From contig CM057839.1 in assembly GCA_030068075.1 (NCBI GenBank), positions 51,736,960 to 51,800,959 on the forward strand: 64,000 nt of DNA, read 5' to 3'. The stretch comes from Paguma larvata. Lineage: Eukaryota; Chordata; Mammalia; Carnivora; Viverridae. Below are positions 23,371-35,179 of the stretch, piece after piece. The notes below the pieces were generated by a model, which worked only from the letters and a program-made list of their open reading frames with translations, had not been told where the DNA came from and did not search any database. Made by a program: the position numbers and the translations under genes. Within the stretch, counting starts at the first letter, position 1, and every line of letters begins with the position of its first letter.

Positions 23371-24799
23371 CATTTTTAATTTCTTGCTCAGGATGGAAAC
23401 AGGCATGTTCTTGTTCAAAGTGTGTTCTTGGCATTGTCTTTAAAAAGGTTTTATAGTTCTGAAGAGCTGAGCAAATCACCAGATTTTAAATTCTACCCAT
23501 GTCATTATTCACATGCATCATTGAACAGGCTTTAAAACTATAAAAGGGAAGGAGATTTTATTTCACTAATCAGTAAACCTTCCGGGAGCTTTGAGCAAAC
23601 TCCATGGGGAGAACCTGTCTCTCATGCGGCTGCTTCCCAAGCATCCCGATGTGGCCACACTGGGGCAGGAGCATGGGGACCTAGAACAGTAGCAGAGGGA
23701 AGAGATGGAATGAACAGAAGCCCCAAACTGAAAAGCGGGGAACCTCACTCCACAAGAATCTCAGTGCTGGGCCGGAATAGTGAGCCCTTTGGCATATCCA
23801 CGCCCCACTAATATCAGGTCCGCACCTAAGGCCGATATAGGGTAAACACCAAGATAGTGGTGATGTTGGTAAAATGTTATATCTTGGCTCTTCAGTCATT
23901 CTCTACCTTTATCCTGTTTTGGTAGCTAGCTTTATTTTACTCCCTTGCTCACTGTTTTGTTTTTTCTTTTCTTCTCTTCTTTTTTTTTTTTTAATATCTG
24001 CACGATCAAGATTTTTCTCTCCAGAAAGAATGTGATAGGTGTATTACCCCCACACCTTAGCAGAAGGAAAGAGGTGGTAAGCCGTTAGGGGAGGGGAGGA
24101 TGAGGTACTTGGCGTGCACTTGAAATTCTACCAGTCATACAAGGCTCCCTTTCTTCTTGTAAGGAAAGTAATGATGTTCTTTTTTCTTTTTACTTCTACC
24201 ACCCATGTAGAAATGATGGTTTGTTGGTGAAAATGGAATCAGGATAGAGTAGGTGAATATTCACTTCAAGTTACAAATCATAATGCTTAAAAAATGAATC
24301 TCTTGCTCCATAGAAGCATTTCTGTGTGTGTCCATTTGAAGCCATAATAGAGGTGATGTAATAACAAGGACCCGAGGTGATCAGCAGATACAATTATTCT
24401 CTCGTTTTGCTCTCTGCTTCTGGGCGTCCGAACTTTGATTCTTCGGACAGTCTTGTGTATTCATTTGGCATAAAGACCCACCTTGCGACTTGTTTGCTGC
24501 TGCCTGGTTCTGTGATTTTCAATACACTTCCTACTTAAGTTTTTCAAAGTCACTACTAGGGTCGTTTGATAATGCTAATAGCATGCACCCTCTATCAGCT
24601 AAAAAGCAATGTCCTTGAAGCATACATGAATTCATAGGTAACAGAAATGTCTATTAAATGTTTTCTAACCAATTTCATCAGAGTTGCCGTGAACCGTGAA
24701 CTGCAGCTCAGTAAGCGAGGGGCTTAGTAAGTCTTAAGTGATGGGGAGAACTCATTTACTAAACATCTCCAACCCTGCCATTCCAGGTTGATTGCAAGG
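23371..24799. other. Unassigned sequence
   Basis: No gene or named repeat recognised. T-rich tract at 23958-23992. Confidence 0.5.
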
Positions 24800-24816
24800 A
24801 TGCTGGGAAGAAAAAC

Positions 24817-25740
24817 TCAGGAAGAAGAAGAAACCAGAAGTTCAGTACACAGCACTGGCCTGAGCCAGGCATGGGAAGCTGGTGGGTACCTGTGTGATCT
24901 GTGCAGGTTGTGTTCTGTGCCCAGGTGAGGAGACACCCTGAGGTGTTCTTTCTGAAGACAGAGGATGGCCAGAATAGAGCCTAGAGGTAAGAATTCCATT
25001 GGGATGGACCTTTTTGATGGGTTTTAGTATCATGTCCCAAGAAAGCTGGACTTTCACTAACTCATCCTCATGTTCAGATTTTTTTATGGATGTCGTCTAT
25101 CTCTGCACTGATACCACTCCTGGCCAGGTGTACCCCATCTACTTGGATAGCAAGTCAGTCTGAAGTTCATCTTTATTGATTACTCTACAGTGAAGTTAAT
25201 TATTTCTGAGATTTTGAAGTCAGGATTTATTGTGGGCGCAATTGGGGTCAACTCAGAATTGTTGAAACGTCGGAGGATTTCTTTTTTCTTTAGGCTGAGG
25301 CGTGATTTTCAAATTCTTGTTAGCAGTAGGATCTTTTGGTCCAACAATTTTATGCAGAATCTCAGTATCAAAAAATAAGTAGAAGTGTATATTCTCTGGT
25401 ACCCCTGGATTCCACCCATGGACCTTGACCCCAAGACACAGCATGAAGCCTTCTCAGGGCGAGATCCACTAACTAAAGTGGAAAATTCCTCTCCCAATTT
25501 GTACGTGAGCAGAACCTGCTTGCTCTAAGTGGTAGCACATGGAAAGAACCTGGCAACATTGAAGGATGTCATAGGGAGCAACTCTATGAAAGTCATTTTT
25601 GTGTTTACTCTAAGGATGTTGTTAAGGATGTGGTCGATGACATCCCACAGTGTTTCCTTTGTGAAGATCAGCGGAAGAAATTTTTCTCTTCCCTCAGGAC
25701 TATGATTAACCACATTTCTCCTGAGCAACTGCGTAGTTTA
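24817..25740 (-). pseudogene. Possible decayed coding or retroposed sequence
   Basis: On the minus strand three open segments in different frames follow each other: 25525-25728 (67 codons), 25253-25444 (63 codons, with the hydrophobic-rich NIHFYLFFDTEIL) and 24842-25057 (71 codons). Reversed, an aataaa-like signal follows the second segment near 25180-25190. The composition looks more protein-like than its neighbours, but I recognise no family and see no poly(A) or target duplication. A decayed retrocopy or an old retroelement interior are equally possible, and chance is not excluded. Confidence 0.22.
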
Positions 25741-25795
25741 CATATCGTAGGTACTATAAATGGTGGCCCAGCTGTGTGCATACCTAGAGAGTAGG

Positions 25796-25971
25796 GTTCT
25801 CAAACGTTACGGCACACTAGAATCATCGGGGGGGGGGGCGGAAGGGCTTTTTAAATGCGAGTTCCCAGGCTCACCAGCCCAACTGCATCCGAATCTCAAG
25901 CTGGGCGCCAGCATTTTTAAAGTTCTCTGAGTGAATCTAATGTGCAGCCAAGGTTGAGAACCACTGCTGAG
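25796..25971 (-). mobile_element. MER5A DNA transposon
   Basis: Left end agggttctcaaacg, right end ccaaggttgagaaccactgc, and the middle block ttaaatgcgagttcccaggc. It contains an 11-G run at 25828-25838. Length near 176 bp fits the family. Confidence 0.85.
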
Positions 25972-27630
25972 AGTCCTTATAGCATGCATTACAGGCCTTT
26001 TCTCTGACTATCAATTTCCCAATTTGTTCATTCCTTATATCTTTTCATTATCCTTGGCAGTCTTTCTTTGAAAGTGAGTGGACGGATGTGCATATATGCA
26101 TATACACACACAGTTATGATTAAATAAATGAGTTAGGAATCGCTAGTTTCTTTTAGAGTAGAGTTCAGGTATTCTTACCACTTTCCTCTCTAGTACACAT
26201 GCTAGTCTGGATTCTCCAAAAAGCAGACACCAAGATAGTGTTAGGTGTGTAAGAAATTTATCTGAGAAGATGCCTGGGAGGAAAAACAGAGAGGGAGCTT
26301 GAGGGTCAAGAGAGCCATCAGTACTGGCTGTTGTCCTTTGGGAGAGAGGGAGAGGAGGAATGGATGGGGTAAGTGTCGCAGCTGGTGGTGCGGTTTGGGT
26401 ACATTTGGCAAAGCCAGTAAGAAGTCCTTGAACTCAAGTCAGCAGTCAGAGGAGTTCAAGGCTCCCAAAGGAAGGGTGGCCTTGCATTAATGGGATGGTG
26501 GATTCCTCAGCACAGCACCTGGGCCCATATGTCTACTCTGCTCCTGTGGTTGGGAGGCACGTTCTTATGGCGGCCACAGCACATCATTGAATTCTTTTTG
26601 CATTCTGATTCTTCCCATTATTTGTGTTAAGAAATAGCAAAGGATTACAAGGAATGAAAATGTATCACAGGAGGATAAAAGAAAGCATCAGAGCCTAGAA
26701 AGTGACAAATGGGGATGGGTGAAGGTGGCTGCAGGGGGCAGAGTGGGCTATGCATAGAGCATTAGTCCTGGTCCAGCAACAGAGCAAACAGAAGATGCGA
26801 AGCCGGCGGGGGGGGGGGGGGGGGGGGGGGTGGAGGGAGGGGAGGTTGGCAGAAATGACAAGTGAGAGAGGGTGCTGCTTCCAGAATGAACAATTTGAAC
26901 AAGAAGTTAAAAGGACTGTGCTGGTTAGACCTCGGCAGAAGCCATCAGATTATGGAATGGATGTCAGTTGCACGTAAGGAATGGAGGCCTATTTCCACAT
27001 GGGACGGCTGCCTCGCACCCATTTCTTCTGCAGAGCACATTTTGAGGTTTGATATTAAGACACACCATTCTTTAACTTAGTAGTTTGCTTTCCTGGTTTT
27101 ATAGCATAATCGCTTGGGGAGCTTAAATAGACTAATGACTGAGACCCTATCAGAATAATTAAATCAGGATTTGTTTAAGGGCAAGTACAGGATCTGGATA
27201 TCAATATCAAAAGCACCTCAAGTGATTGTTTAGGTCATCCAAATAGCCGCTTTGGAAAACGGATCCAAAAAACTATTAGCAATGCATGCGAAGGGCCCAT
27301 GAATAAATGTGCATTTACCCACATAAATATCTGAGAATAATTTGAGAATGTGGGCATTGTATAAAGTGCTTCAAAGTGCTAAGACTTAACATTTAAATAA
27401 TCCATGAAAATTGTATTTTCGGCCTGACTCTCCCTGTTTGCATCAAAGACCACAATAAAAACATTATGTGCTCTATCACACCACAATTATGAAAGAACCA
27501 CTTCCCACTCCTTTTTTACATTCTTATTCTGAAAGCAGGGCAAAAATGGGTTTCCACTTCTTAACAGGCCAAAGCAGATATGAAACAAGGCTGTATAGGT
27601 CTGTTGCAAGGAGAGTACCTTTCTGAGAGT
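25972..27630. other. Unassigned sequence with G23 run
   Basis: 26190-26530 may be a decayed LTR-like repeat (ggattctccaaaaagcagac at 26209). The only firm feature is the G-run at 26808-26830. No gene is supported. Confidence 0.4.
26808..26830. repeat. G23 homopolymer
   Basis: Twenty-three consecutive G, followed by tggagggaggggaggttggc. The G-strand can fold as a G-quadruplex. The length is a likely sequencing or assembly weak spot. Confidence 0.93.
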
Positions 27631-27631
27631 T

Positions 27632-27790
27632 TGTTCATTTTTGACAATTATCCATTAAATATTTACCCTGGGCCTGGTGCTATGCAGAGCACAGGAGCAG
27701 ATGTGCCACGGGACAGAATGGGGACACCCAGACCCAGCCAAGCCTGCGAGTGGGAGGACCTGGAGATGCAGCTCTAACAAAGGCCAAGAC
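27632..27790 (-). mobile_element. L2 LINE fragment (weak)
   Basis: aaatatttaccctgggcctg then gtgctatgcagagcacagga is a degraded reversed L2 terminus. Confidence 0.4.
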
Positions 27791-28054
27791 TTTCCTAGTG
27801 GAAATGGGAACACCATTTAGATAGAAATGAACCACCTAGAAGGTAATCCACAGTCACTAAAGGACCAGGAGTAGTAGTGTAGTAATTTCATTTTCAGTGC
27901 AAATCAGTGATCATTAATTAAGAACATCCTATGTGCCAACCCTGCGCAGGATATTTCAACTGATTTCATAGGGAAAGCCTTGGGAATTTGTCTCATCTGA
28001 TTTTTAGGAGTTGCCTAGGATTGACGTGGAGAGAATTAAGTCATTTTCTGTGAA

Positions 28055-28523
28055 AAGTTCCTACAGAGGCAGAATAATGCCCCCCACCTCCAAAGATGTC
28101 CTAATTCCAAAACCTGTGAAGATGATGCATCACATAGCAAGTGGGGCTTTGCAGGGGGGATTAAGTTAAAGACTTTGAGATGGGGATTATGCAGGTAGAT
28201 CCAATATAATCACCTGTGTCCTTGGAAGAGGAAAACCTTTCTCAACTACAGTCAGACAGAGAGATGGCAGTGTGACGTGCCATTGTTGGCTTTGAAGATG
28301 AAGGAAGGTGTCAAAAAGTGCCAGTCCCTAGAAGGTAACAAAGGGAAGTAAAAGGATTCTTCACGGGAGTTGCCAGAAATGAAAGTGGTCCTGCTGACCC
28401 CTACTTGGTCCAGCAATACCCACATCGGATTCTGACCTACAAAATGATAAATAATAAATTTGAGTTATTAAAAACCATTGCATTTCTGATCATTTGTTAC
28501 AGCAGCAATGGGAAACTAATACA
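28055..28523 (+). mobile_element. MaLR (MLT1-like) solo LTR
   Basis: Typical MLT1-type order: gcagaataatgccccccacc, caaagatgtcctaattccaa, the ctgtgtccttggaagaggaa block and the terminus ggaaactaatacagt. No internal region adjoins it, so it is a solo LTR or fragment. Confidence 0.75.
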
Positions 28524-28574
28524 GTCCTTGAAGGATCCCAAATCCATTTGTAGAAAGATCAACATGCTTAATTT

Positions 28575-29850
28575 TATTGTTTTTAAACACTTTTCATTTT
28601 TAGATAATTTTAAACATAGGAAAGGTTGCAGATAGAACAGTTTCCATACCCCCTTTATACAGCTTTCCATAATATTAACATCATATATGATAATAGTAAA
28701 ATGATCTGTATCAAGAAATTAATATTGGTACAATACTATTAAGTAAACTACAGGTTTTATACAGATTTTACCAGTTTTTCCACCAAAGTCCCCTTTTTCT
28801 GTTGTAGGATCTCATTTTGCTTTTAGTTGTCATGTGTCCTTGGTATCCTCAACTGGGACAGTTGCTCAGACTTTCCTTGTCTTTCATGCCTGTAGAATTT
28901 CTTTAATTTGGGTTTGTCCGCTGTGTTTTCATGATTAAGTCAAGGTTATGTATAATTCCAAAGAAAACCAGAGGAGACGTGCCTTTCTCAGGCCATCATA
29001 TCAAGGATACACGGTAGTCACTTATCTTATTATTGTGATGTTAACCTTGACCTCCTGGCTACAGGTGTTTCCTCTATGAAGTTCCATCTTCTCTCAAGAA
29101 ACATGTATTTCTGTATGTGTATACATATACACAATATCCTGTTTCCCCTTAAACATTTGCTCACTAATTTTGTTATCAATCAGTGATTCTTCCCTGCAGC
29201 AATTACCATTGAGGTGTGATCATAGGGACTTTGTACTTCCCTTATTTCTTCTGTAAAGAAGTGTTGTCTCTTCTCTGCCTTTTATTTATTTGTTTATTTA
29301 TTTATATCAGTATGGACTCAAGGATATTTATTTTATCCTTTAGGTTATGATCCAATCCTATTGCTATTTATTTTGTTGCTCAAATTGTTTCAGGGTTGGC
29401 CATTGGGAGCTCTTTCAGGTAAGATCCTGTGCCTTTCAATATGGCTTCATCATTTTCTTTCCTGTTTTAGTACTGCTCATCCTGGCTTTTCCTTGCCTCA
29501 GGAATCAACCACTTCTTCAAGAAATATCCTAGTTTCCTTTATTGGAGAATAATATTTAGAAACCAAGATCTGGGCACTGGGTATGCTTATCTTTACTGGG
29601 GTGTCATTGCTTCTAGGCCTTCATGGCAGACAAACTAGAGACACATGTATGTAAACTAACTCAGGCATATACACACATTTATGTATACTCTGTATCATTC
29701 TGTGTGTGTGTGTATGTATTTAAATCAGTTCTTACTAATTTCTCCAACTCCAGTCCTACACCATAGGGTTTATTTTAACTTCTTCCCTTTTCTTATTTAA
29801 AACTTGTTTCTCCAACTATAAGAAACCTGGTTGTCAATATATTTACTTAC
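28575..29850 (-). mobile_element. L1M LINE 3' region, left fragment
   Basis: Reversed L1M 3' UTR-type sequence: tctcagactttccttgtctt-like wording near 28865, tatcagtatggactcaagga (29306), tggccattgggagctctttc (29397), gaaaccaagatctgggcact (29559) and ggggtgtcattgcttctagg (29599). No coding capacity remains. Confidence 0.72.
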
Positions 29851-31043
29851 TTTATTTTTTTTAAGACAAGTGTATTTTACTTGAAAATCTCCCCCAGCTC
29901 CGCGCTCCACTGACCATATCACCGACCAGTCTGGCCTGTCAGTTGCCGATTGGGTTCTAGGCAGAACGTTGAGGTGTTCTCCAGGTTTTGTGGTGGCCTG
30001 TGCTTCCACGGTAACCGGGCAGAGTCCAGGGGTAGATCAGTGCCATGGAGGAGCTGCTATCCTCTGCAAAGCTGGGATTTGGGCGGATCCTTGGGAAACT
30101 GGGCGAGGTGGTGGAGGAGATGCTGCCCAATGACCTGGGTCCACAACTCACGTTTGACGATATCCAGTGGGGGACAATGATATGTCCACTTGTCATTGTC
30201 TTATTTATAGGTCTTTTATTTCTGTTCAGACTGGTTCAGTCTGTTAGAAACTGGCTTTCTATAAGACGTGAAAAACAGCCTGCAGAAACACGGGCTCCAT
30301 GGAATGGGGAGAAATGCCAACTAGTTGACAGGCTGAAGGCTACTAAAAAGGAGTATACAGGGATTAAATCCTTTTCAGAGAATGCCAGGCTAGAGAACGA
30401 GTTTTTAAATATAATTAGCCTTATGGACACTTACAGAAAGGTAAAGAAAGTCAACTTGATGCTGATGGAGGAGTTAACTTCCCTGGTTCAAGAACTGACA
30501 GAAGAGAGATCCCAACACTCAAAACAAGGAGAGGAGATGGTGGAGATGTTTAAAATGCCTGAGGCTCCAAGAGACGTCATGGGAGTCACCACATCACAAG
30601 GAGCTTTTCCAAACCTGCCAGGCGACCAAGAGCCCAGTGCTGATGGTCCCTTACCCAGGAGAGGGCCTAGGTTTTGAAGTGCTGTGCCGTCCTCTCCAAC
30701 AGGCCTCCAGAGCTGCCAGGCTGTGTTCACTTACCATAACCTCCATCAGAAGGTCGTTGAAGCCTGTGGATCAAGGAGAGCCCCCCCTCTGATGTAGTTC
30801 CTCCACCTTTACATGCTGGATGCAGTGGTGAGCTCCTTCATGGTTCATTTCTCCAAATACAAAGAATATTGGACTTCCTGGATGAAACCAAGAAACAAGG
30901 ACTTTCTCTTCATGTAAAGTTTGGATTACCTCTCATTAGCAGTGAAAAAAAAATGCTTCAACTAATCTTACTCAAATTAAATCCTCATCAAACTACATTT
31001 CCTAATCTTCTGTTGATATCATTTCCATATTAATCTCATAAGT
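29850..31043 (+). mobile_element. Retrocopy insert carrying the cTAGE-like ORF
   Basis: The minus-strand L1-like sequence runs up to about 29850 and seems to resume near 31040, so the roughly 1.2 kb between looks like an insertion. It contains about 190 bp of leader, the 210-codon ORF and about 370 bp of trailer. A run of nine A at about 30943-30951 could be a remnant poly(A) tail, but no AATAAA signal stands just upstream, and about 90 bp of further non-L1 sequence follows. I could not find a clean target duplication. Boundaries are therefore approximate. Confidence 0.4.
30045..30677 (+). CDS. cTAGE/MIA2-like truncated retro-ORF, 210 aa
   Basis: This intronless frame has a strong start context (purine at -3, G at +4). 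Residues about 43-64 form a hydrophobic membrane helix (WGTMICPLVIVLFIGLLFLF), followed by basic residues (RRE, 74-76). Residues about 85-170 are charged and coiled-coil-like, including LTEERSQHSKQGEEM (151-165). This order matches the N-terminal region of the cTAGE5/MIA2 family: acidic lead, membrane segment, basic stop-transfer, coiled coil. Those family members act at ER exit sites in export of large cargo. Family proteins are roughly 750-800 residues, so this copy is truncated: similarity stops near residue 170 and the last 40 residues are a proline- and glycine-rich tail I do not recognise. Flanking L1-like sequence on both sides suggests the copy landed in an old LINE. It could be a young pseudogene or an expressed retrogene; the sequence alone cannot decide. 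Confidence 0.62.
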   Translation: MEELLSSAKLGFGRILGKLGEVVEEMLPNDLGPQLTFDDIQWGTMICPLVIVLFIGLLFLFRLVQSVRNWLSIRREKQPAETRAPWNGEKCQLVDRLKATKKEYTGIKSFSENARLENEFLNIISLMDTYRKVKKVNLMLMEELTSLVQELTEERSQHSKQGEEMVEMFKMPEAPRDVMGVTTSQGAFPNLPGDQEPSADGPLPRRGPRF

Positions 31044-31330
31044 TAACTTTTTATATTTTATTCTCTATACATACATAATATTGTAATTTGAGAATATATG
31101 AAATGTTAGTTGTCAACAGCAGTATATTTTTTTCTAGAGTTTTATTATGTATGTTTACTTAGTAGTTTAGTCCTATTACGTATATAAAATAGTATCAGAA
31201 CTCTGAATCCTCACATATCCCCGTGAGGAACAAATTTACCAACTCCAGCGTTTGTGTGCAGTTCTTTTTGTATTTAGCCTTACAGTATCCAGTCAAAACA
31301 CTGTTTTCCAAAGATGCTAAGTCAGCCGCT
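31040..31330 (-). mobile_element. L1M fragment, right part of the split LINE
   Basis: Resumes the same type of sequence: tctctatacatacataatat, then tgtttacttagtagtttagt, aatcctcacatatccccgtg and ccagtcaaaacactgttttc. Together with 28575-29850 it brackets the cTAGE-like insert. Confidence 0.6.
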
Positions 31331-31649
31331 TTCTTCCCCACTGCTTAATTTTCTAACCATTTTTGCAACTTTCCTATTATTTCAAAATATAAGATGACGT
31401 GCAACTCACTCACTTTCTGGTTCTTAACTTAAAAACATCCTTTTTGAGCAGACTAGTGCTTTTGCATCTGCTCCAACTTTGTCTAAGAGACTAAGCTTAG
31501 AAACCTTGGGCTCTAATACTTTGGCATTCAATGTTTTTAGTCCTGGGTAAGTTGTTAATTCTGTAAAATAAGTTCAGTAAATCACTGGGCAGCACTCACC
31601 AATCTTGGATGGTGCAGACAGTTCTAGGCACAAGTGTTGACTTCCAGCC

Positions 31650-31785
31650 TTAAATGGTGACTGTGGTACGTGTATTTCACTCTTCTAGTTAGAACCCAAG
31701 CTTCCTGAAGACCTCAATTCAGTGTTTATGTCCTTTAAGCAGTCTACCTTGGCCATAGCACATGCTCAAAAAGTTTTCTTATTTT
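31650..31785 (+). mobile_element. L2 terminal fragment
   Basis: ttagaacccaagcttcctga and ccatagcacatgctcaaaaa fit the L2 3' end. Confidence 0.5.
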
Positions 31786-31879
31786 GATTCATGATAAATA
31801 GAAGTACAAGATTCTTGGCACTGAGTTGTAATAGGTTTTGTGCTACCAGAAAAAGAGGTCATTCCCCCTGGAGCCCTCT

Positions 31880-32195
31880 TTCCTGCATGCTCTCCTGTCC
31901 CCGTCTTTCCTGGCTAACACTTCAGGTAGGTCTAGACTCATGTGAAGCATTCTTGGTCTTCCCTCTTCCCTCCGTTGTCATCAGGGAGACTAGATTCTCT
32001 CCTTTAATACATTGTGTGCAGACCCCCAGGATAAAGCTTATAACACTGTGGTATAACTATTGATTTTCTTGTTCATCTCCCTTGCCAGGTAGTCAGTTTT
32101 TGCGTGCTGGCTGTGGATCTTCTTCATCTTAGTATCTCCAAGCTTGTTACCTGCAGGGAATAGATGCTTAACAGGGGTTCGTTGAATATATGGAT
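31880..32195 (+). mobile_element. L2 LINE 3' fragment
   Basis: Diverged but colinear: tcagggagactagattctct, ctccaagcttgttacctgca and the terminus gaatagatgcttaacagggg with gttcgttgaat. Confidence 0.5.
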
Positions 32196-32369
32196 AACGT
32201 TAGAAGCTAGAAGTGTGATGTTACAGGTGCATTAACATGTAAAGTCATCTGGTCTTTGGAGCAGGACATTCTGACCCTTGGGGATAGGTAGGCACTTACA
32301 AACAAAAATTGAATGTGAAGCTATTAAGCTTGTGGGCATAAGGCTCATTGGAACCAAAAAATAATTGGA

Positions 32370-32540
32370 AAGAGAAATAATATTTATCAAGCACCTATCA
32401 CATGCCACCTTACCAGATACTTCACATGTACTGTCTCATTCAGGTGACTTTTGTCATTGTACAGAAGAGAAGCATCTAGTGCTGGAAGGTGGGTGTTTAA
32501 GAACTTGGCTAGTCCTCACAGCTCTTAATTTCAATCTCCC
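32370..32540 (-). mobile_element. MIR SINE
   Basis: aatatttatcaagcacctat, gatacttcacatgtactgtc and attgtacagaagagaagcat form a reversed MIR. Confidence 0.5.
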
Positions 32541-32544
32541 TCCC

Positions 32545-34225
32545 TATTCCTCTAAAATCAATACACTTCCTACTCTATCATGTTGTTTGGAGGAAGAGAA
32601 ATGCATTAAATTAATTTTTGAAATTATTAGAAAGGTAAATCAAAGAGTTTTATTCTGTAAAAATAATTTGAAATGAACGGAAATCCTTAAATTGAGGCCA
32701 AGTTGCATTTCATTAGCACGTGAGAGGCAAAATTTCCCGTTATTACCAGTAGTACACTTGACAAGTCCACTAAATGATAGTTGAGCTCCTTGAACGATTT
32801 TGTTCATTTTTAATACAGGCTTGCGGGATAAAACTTGAAAGAATCAAACTTGGTAGGCACTTAGACATTCAGTACACCCATCAGAAGTTACAGTTGTTAT
32901 TTTTTTTGTCTAGAATACATGGCCTGTCACTCTTCTCCCCTGCCCCCAGAGGATTCAAGCAGTCAAAAGGTCATGGTATTATTGATTTTGGTACAAGAAT
33001 CTAGTTGAGCAAAGACTTCCCTTTATCCCTATGGTCTCACTCATTAGACCGGAGTATTTCGGTATCAGAATGTTGTACAACTTTTATTGAGCCTAAACTT
33101 GGCTCCAGGAGACTTGACAGAGAATAATGAGGACTTATTTTTAATATCCAACTTCTTTCAAGTAGATTCTTTATAGAACATAGTTTTTGTTCTGCAAATT
33201 ATGATTAGAAGAGGGAAATTGGTTACACTTCAAAATTTCTCCAAACATAGTGTTGCAACTGGTTTTGCTTTCTAGCCAACTTTGTGTGCTTGGCAAGCAA
33301 GTTATCAGCAAGACAATCTTCAAATGAAACACCAGCTTTCACTTCCCCATGAGTGATCACTCTTCTGCTTCAGAAGACATTCATTGCCCCCCCCCCAAGT
33401 AGACATGCAAGAGGTCAGGCCAATACTTTCCAAGCACAGTGTCCCACTCGACGATATATAATTGTACTGTTTCATCAAGCTGATTAAAATGTTTTATTAC
33501 ATCCTGTGACAAACAACCTTCTTACTCAGAACAAAGAATAACTGTGAATGAGGAAGTGGAAAATAATTTAAAGCATTTACTGGATGAGGAATATAAACAA
33601 GTAAAAAACATGAGCCAGAAAAATGTTAGCATTTACTTGTCAGCCTTTTTTTTTTTTACTGTATCCAAGCTACTTAAGAATCATGTCTGAAGTGATAAAT
33701 TCAATTTTTATTTAAGGAATGAAAAAAAAAAGCTTTCAGCTTTGTTTTTCCTTTACTCATGATTGTATAGAAGCATTTGGGATGATTGAAAGGCAGACTT
33801 AAAATCTACAAAACAATCTAAAGTTAGAAGAAAATTATGGGGCTACCTTTTGGGATAAGACATACTCATGAAAAATAAAAATCCACCCTTTGAGCTGAGA
33901 AGTAATTTTAATAGCTTGTTGAAACTAAAGGCTTACAGCTGTGCTTGGTAAGCTTTTTTTTTCTATTCTTTTTTTTTCTCATGCAAATAAAACCAAGAAA
34001 AACATACAGCCATGCAAACCCCACCTCAGGCAAGTCTGAGAATATATTATTTCTCAGAACTCAGTTGGATTTATGGTCTATCTAATGTGGACTCTGCTCT
34101 TAGAAGATAAATATAGGAAATAATTTCAAAAGGATAACACATTTGCTTAAAACAAACACAGTTTTCTGGCTCTTCCTTTCTCTTACCATGCCTGTAGCTT
34201 TAGATTTTATTATCTTCATTCTAAT
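32545..34225. other. Unassigned AT-rich sequence
   Basis: About 1.7 kb with no supported gene or named repeat. C10 at 33387-33396 and T-runs near 33647 and 33953 are the only simple features. Confidence 0.5.
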
Positions 34226-34229
34226 GTTT

Positions 34230-34312
34230 TTTCTGTACTTGAGCTCTAGGCTCTAAAAGGGTTCTGGGTACACATTATGCACTCAGTAAATTTTATGGAG
34301 TGAATTCATGCG
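34230..34312 (+). mobile_element. L2 terminal fragment
   Basis: ttgagctctaggctctaaaa then cacattatgcactcagtaaa and gagtgaattcatg match the L2 terminus. Confidence 0.5.
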
Positions 34313-34950
34313 TTTTAGGGAAAATAAAAACCTCCTTGTTGCATACAGGCAAAAACAATTTATTATTACACACGTTTTCTCCCAGCAGACGCCACACCTC
34401 CATGATAAGGCATAGCTCTATTCGAGTCCCCAGTGCATCACTGTATCACTTTGACACCAGAGCAGCAACAATGGAGCACCCACTTGGAGGACAGTGATAG
34501 ACACACTTGAGCCAAATCAGGTCCAAGCACTCAGAGCTGCCCTCAATCTCCCTAATGGAGGAGATAGGAGATCACATGGAATTTAACCAGAAAAAAGAAC
34601 TGCAGGGAGCACATTTTCTCCAAGCCCTCTTCCCATAATCCAATACACACTACTCACATGCACCACCCCCCCACGCACGATATATGTCAGCTGTTTCCAC
34701 ACACGCTATAGGTGCTGCCTGTTCTTTTTGCTTGATCAGAATCCCTTACCCTTCTTCGGATAATAGAACCTTCTCTTTTAGGAACCTCTTCTCTCTCATT
34801 CTCAGAACATGCTGTATTTTGCATGGCTAACCACACTCCTATACAGAGAAGAGCCAATCACCATCACCATCATCATCATCAGCAGCAGCAGCAGCATCTC
34901 CATCATAGCAATAATTAAGGTATCTGATTTACTGGATGTGTATATGCACC
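34313..34950. other. Unassigned sequence with short CAT/CAG run
   Basis: Contains an (ATC)n/(AGC)n trinucleotide run at 34859-34896. No gene supported. Confidence 0.5.
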
Positions 34951-35014
34951 AGATTCGTTCTCAGCACATAACATCTATTAACTCTCTCTGTTTTTGCAAT
35001 GTTTGTGTAAGATT

Positions 35015-35150
35015 GAACTCTTATCTCCATTCTGCAGATAAAGAAAATGATTCACAGAGCACACAACCGATATGTAGAGGAAGTGAGGTTTCAATCCAAG
35101 CCATCTTGGAGCTCCACGCTCTTAATCATATGTTAACATGCCCTGGGCCA
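35015..35150 (-). mobile_element. MIR SINE
   Basis: tctccattctgcagataaag, tgattcacagagcacacaac and gtttcaatccaagccatctt read as reversed MIR. Confidence 0.72.
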
Positions 35151-35179
35151 GGCCATTTACAGTGTTTCTTACACTTAGA

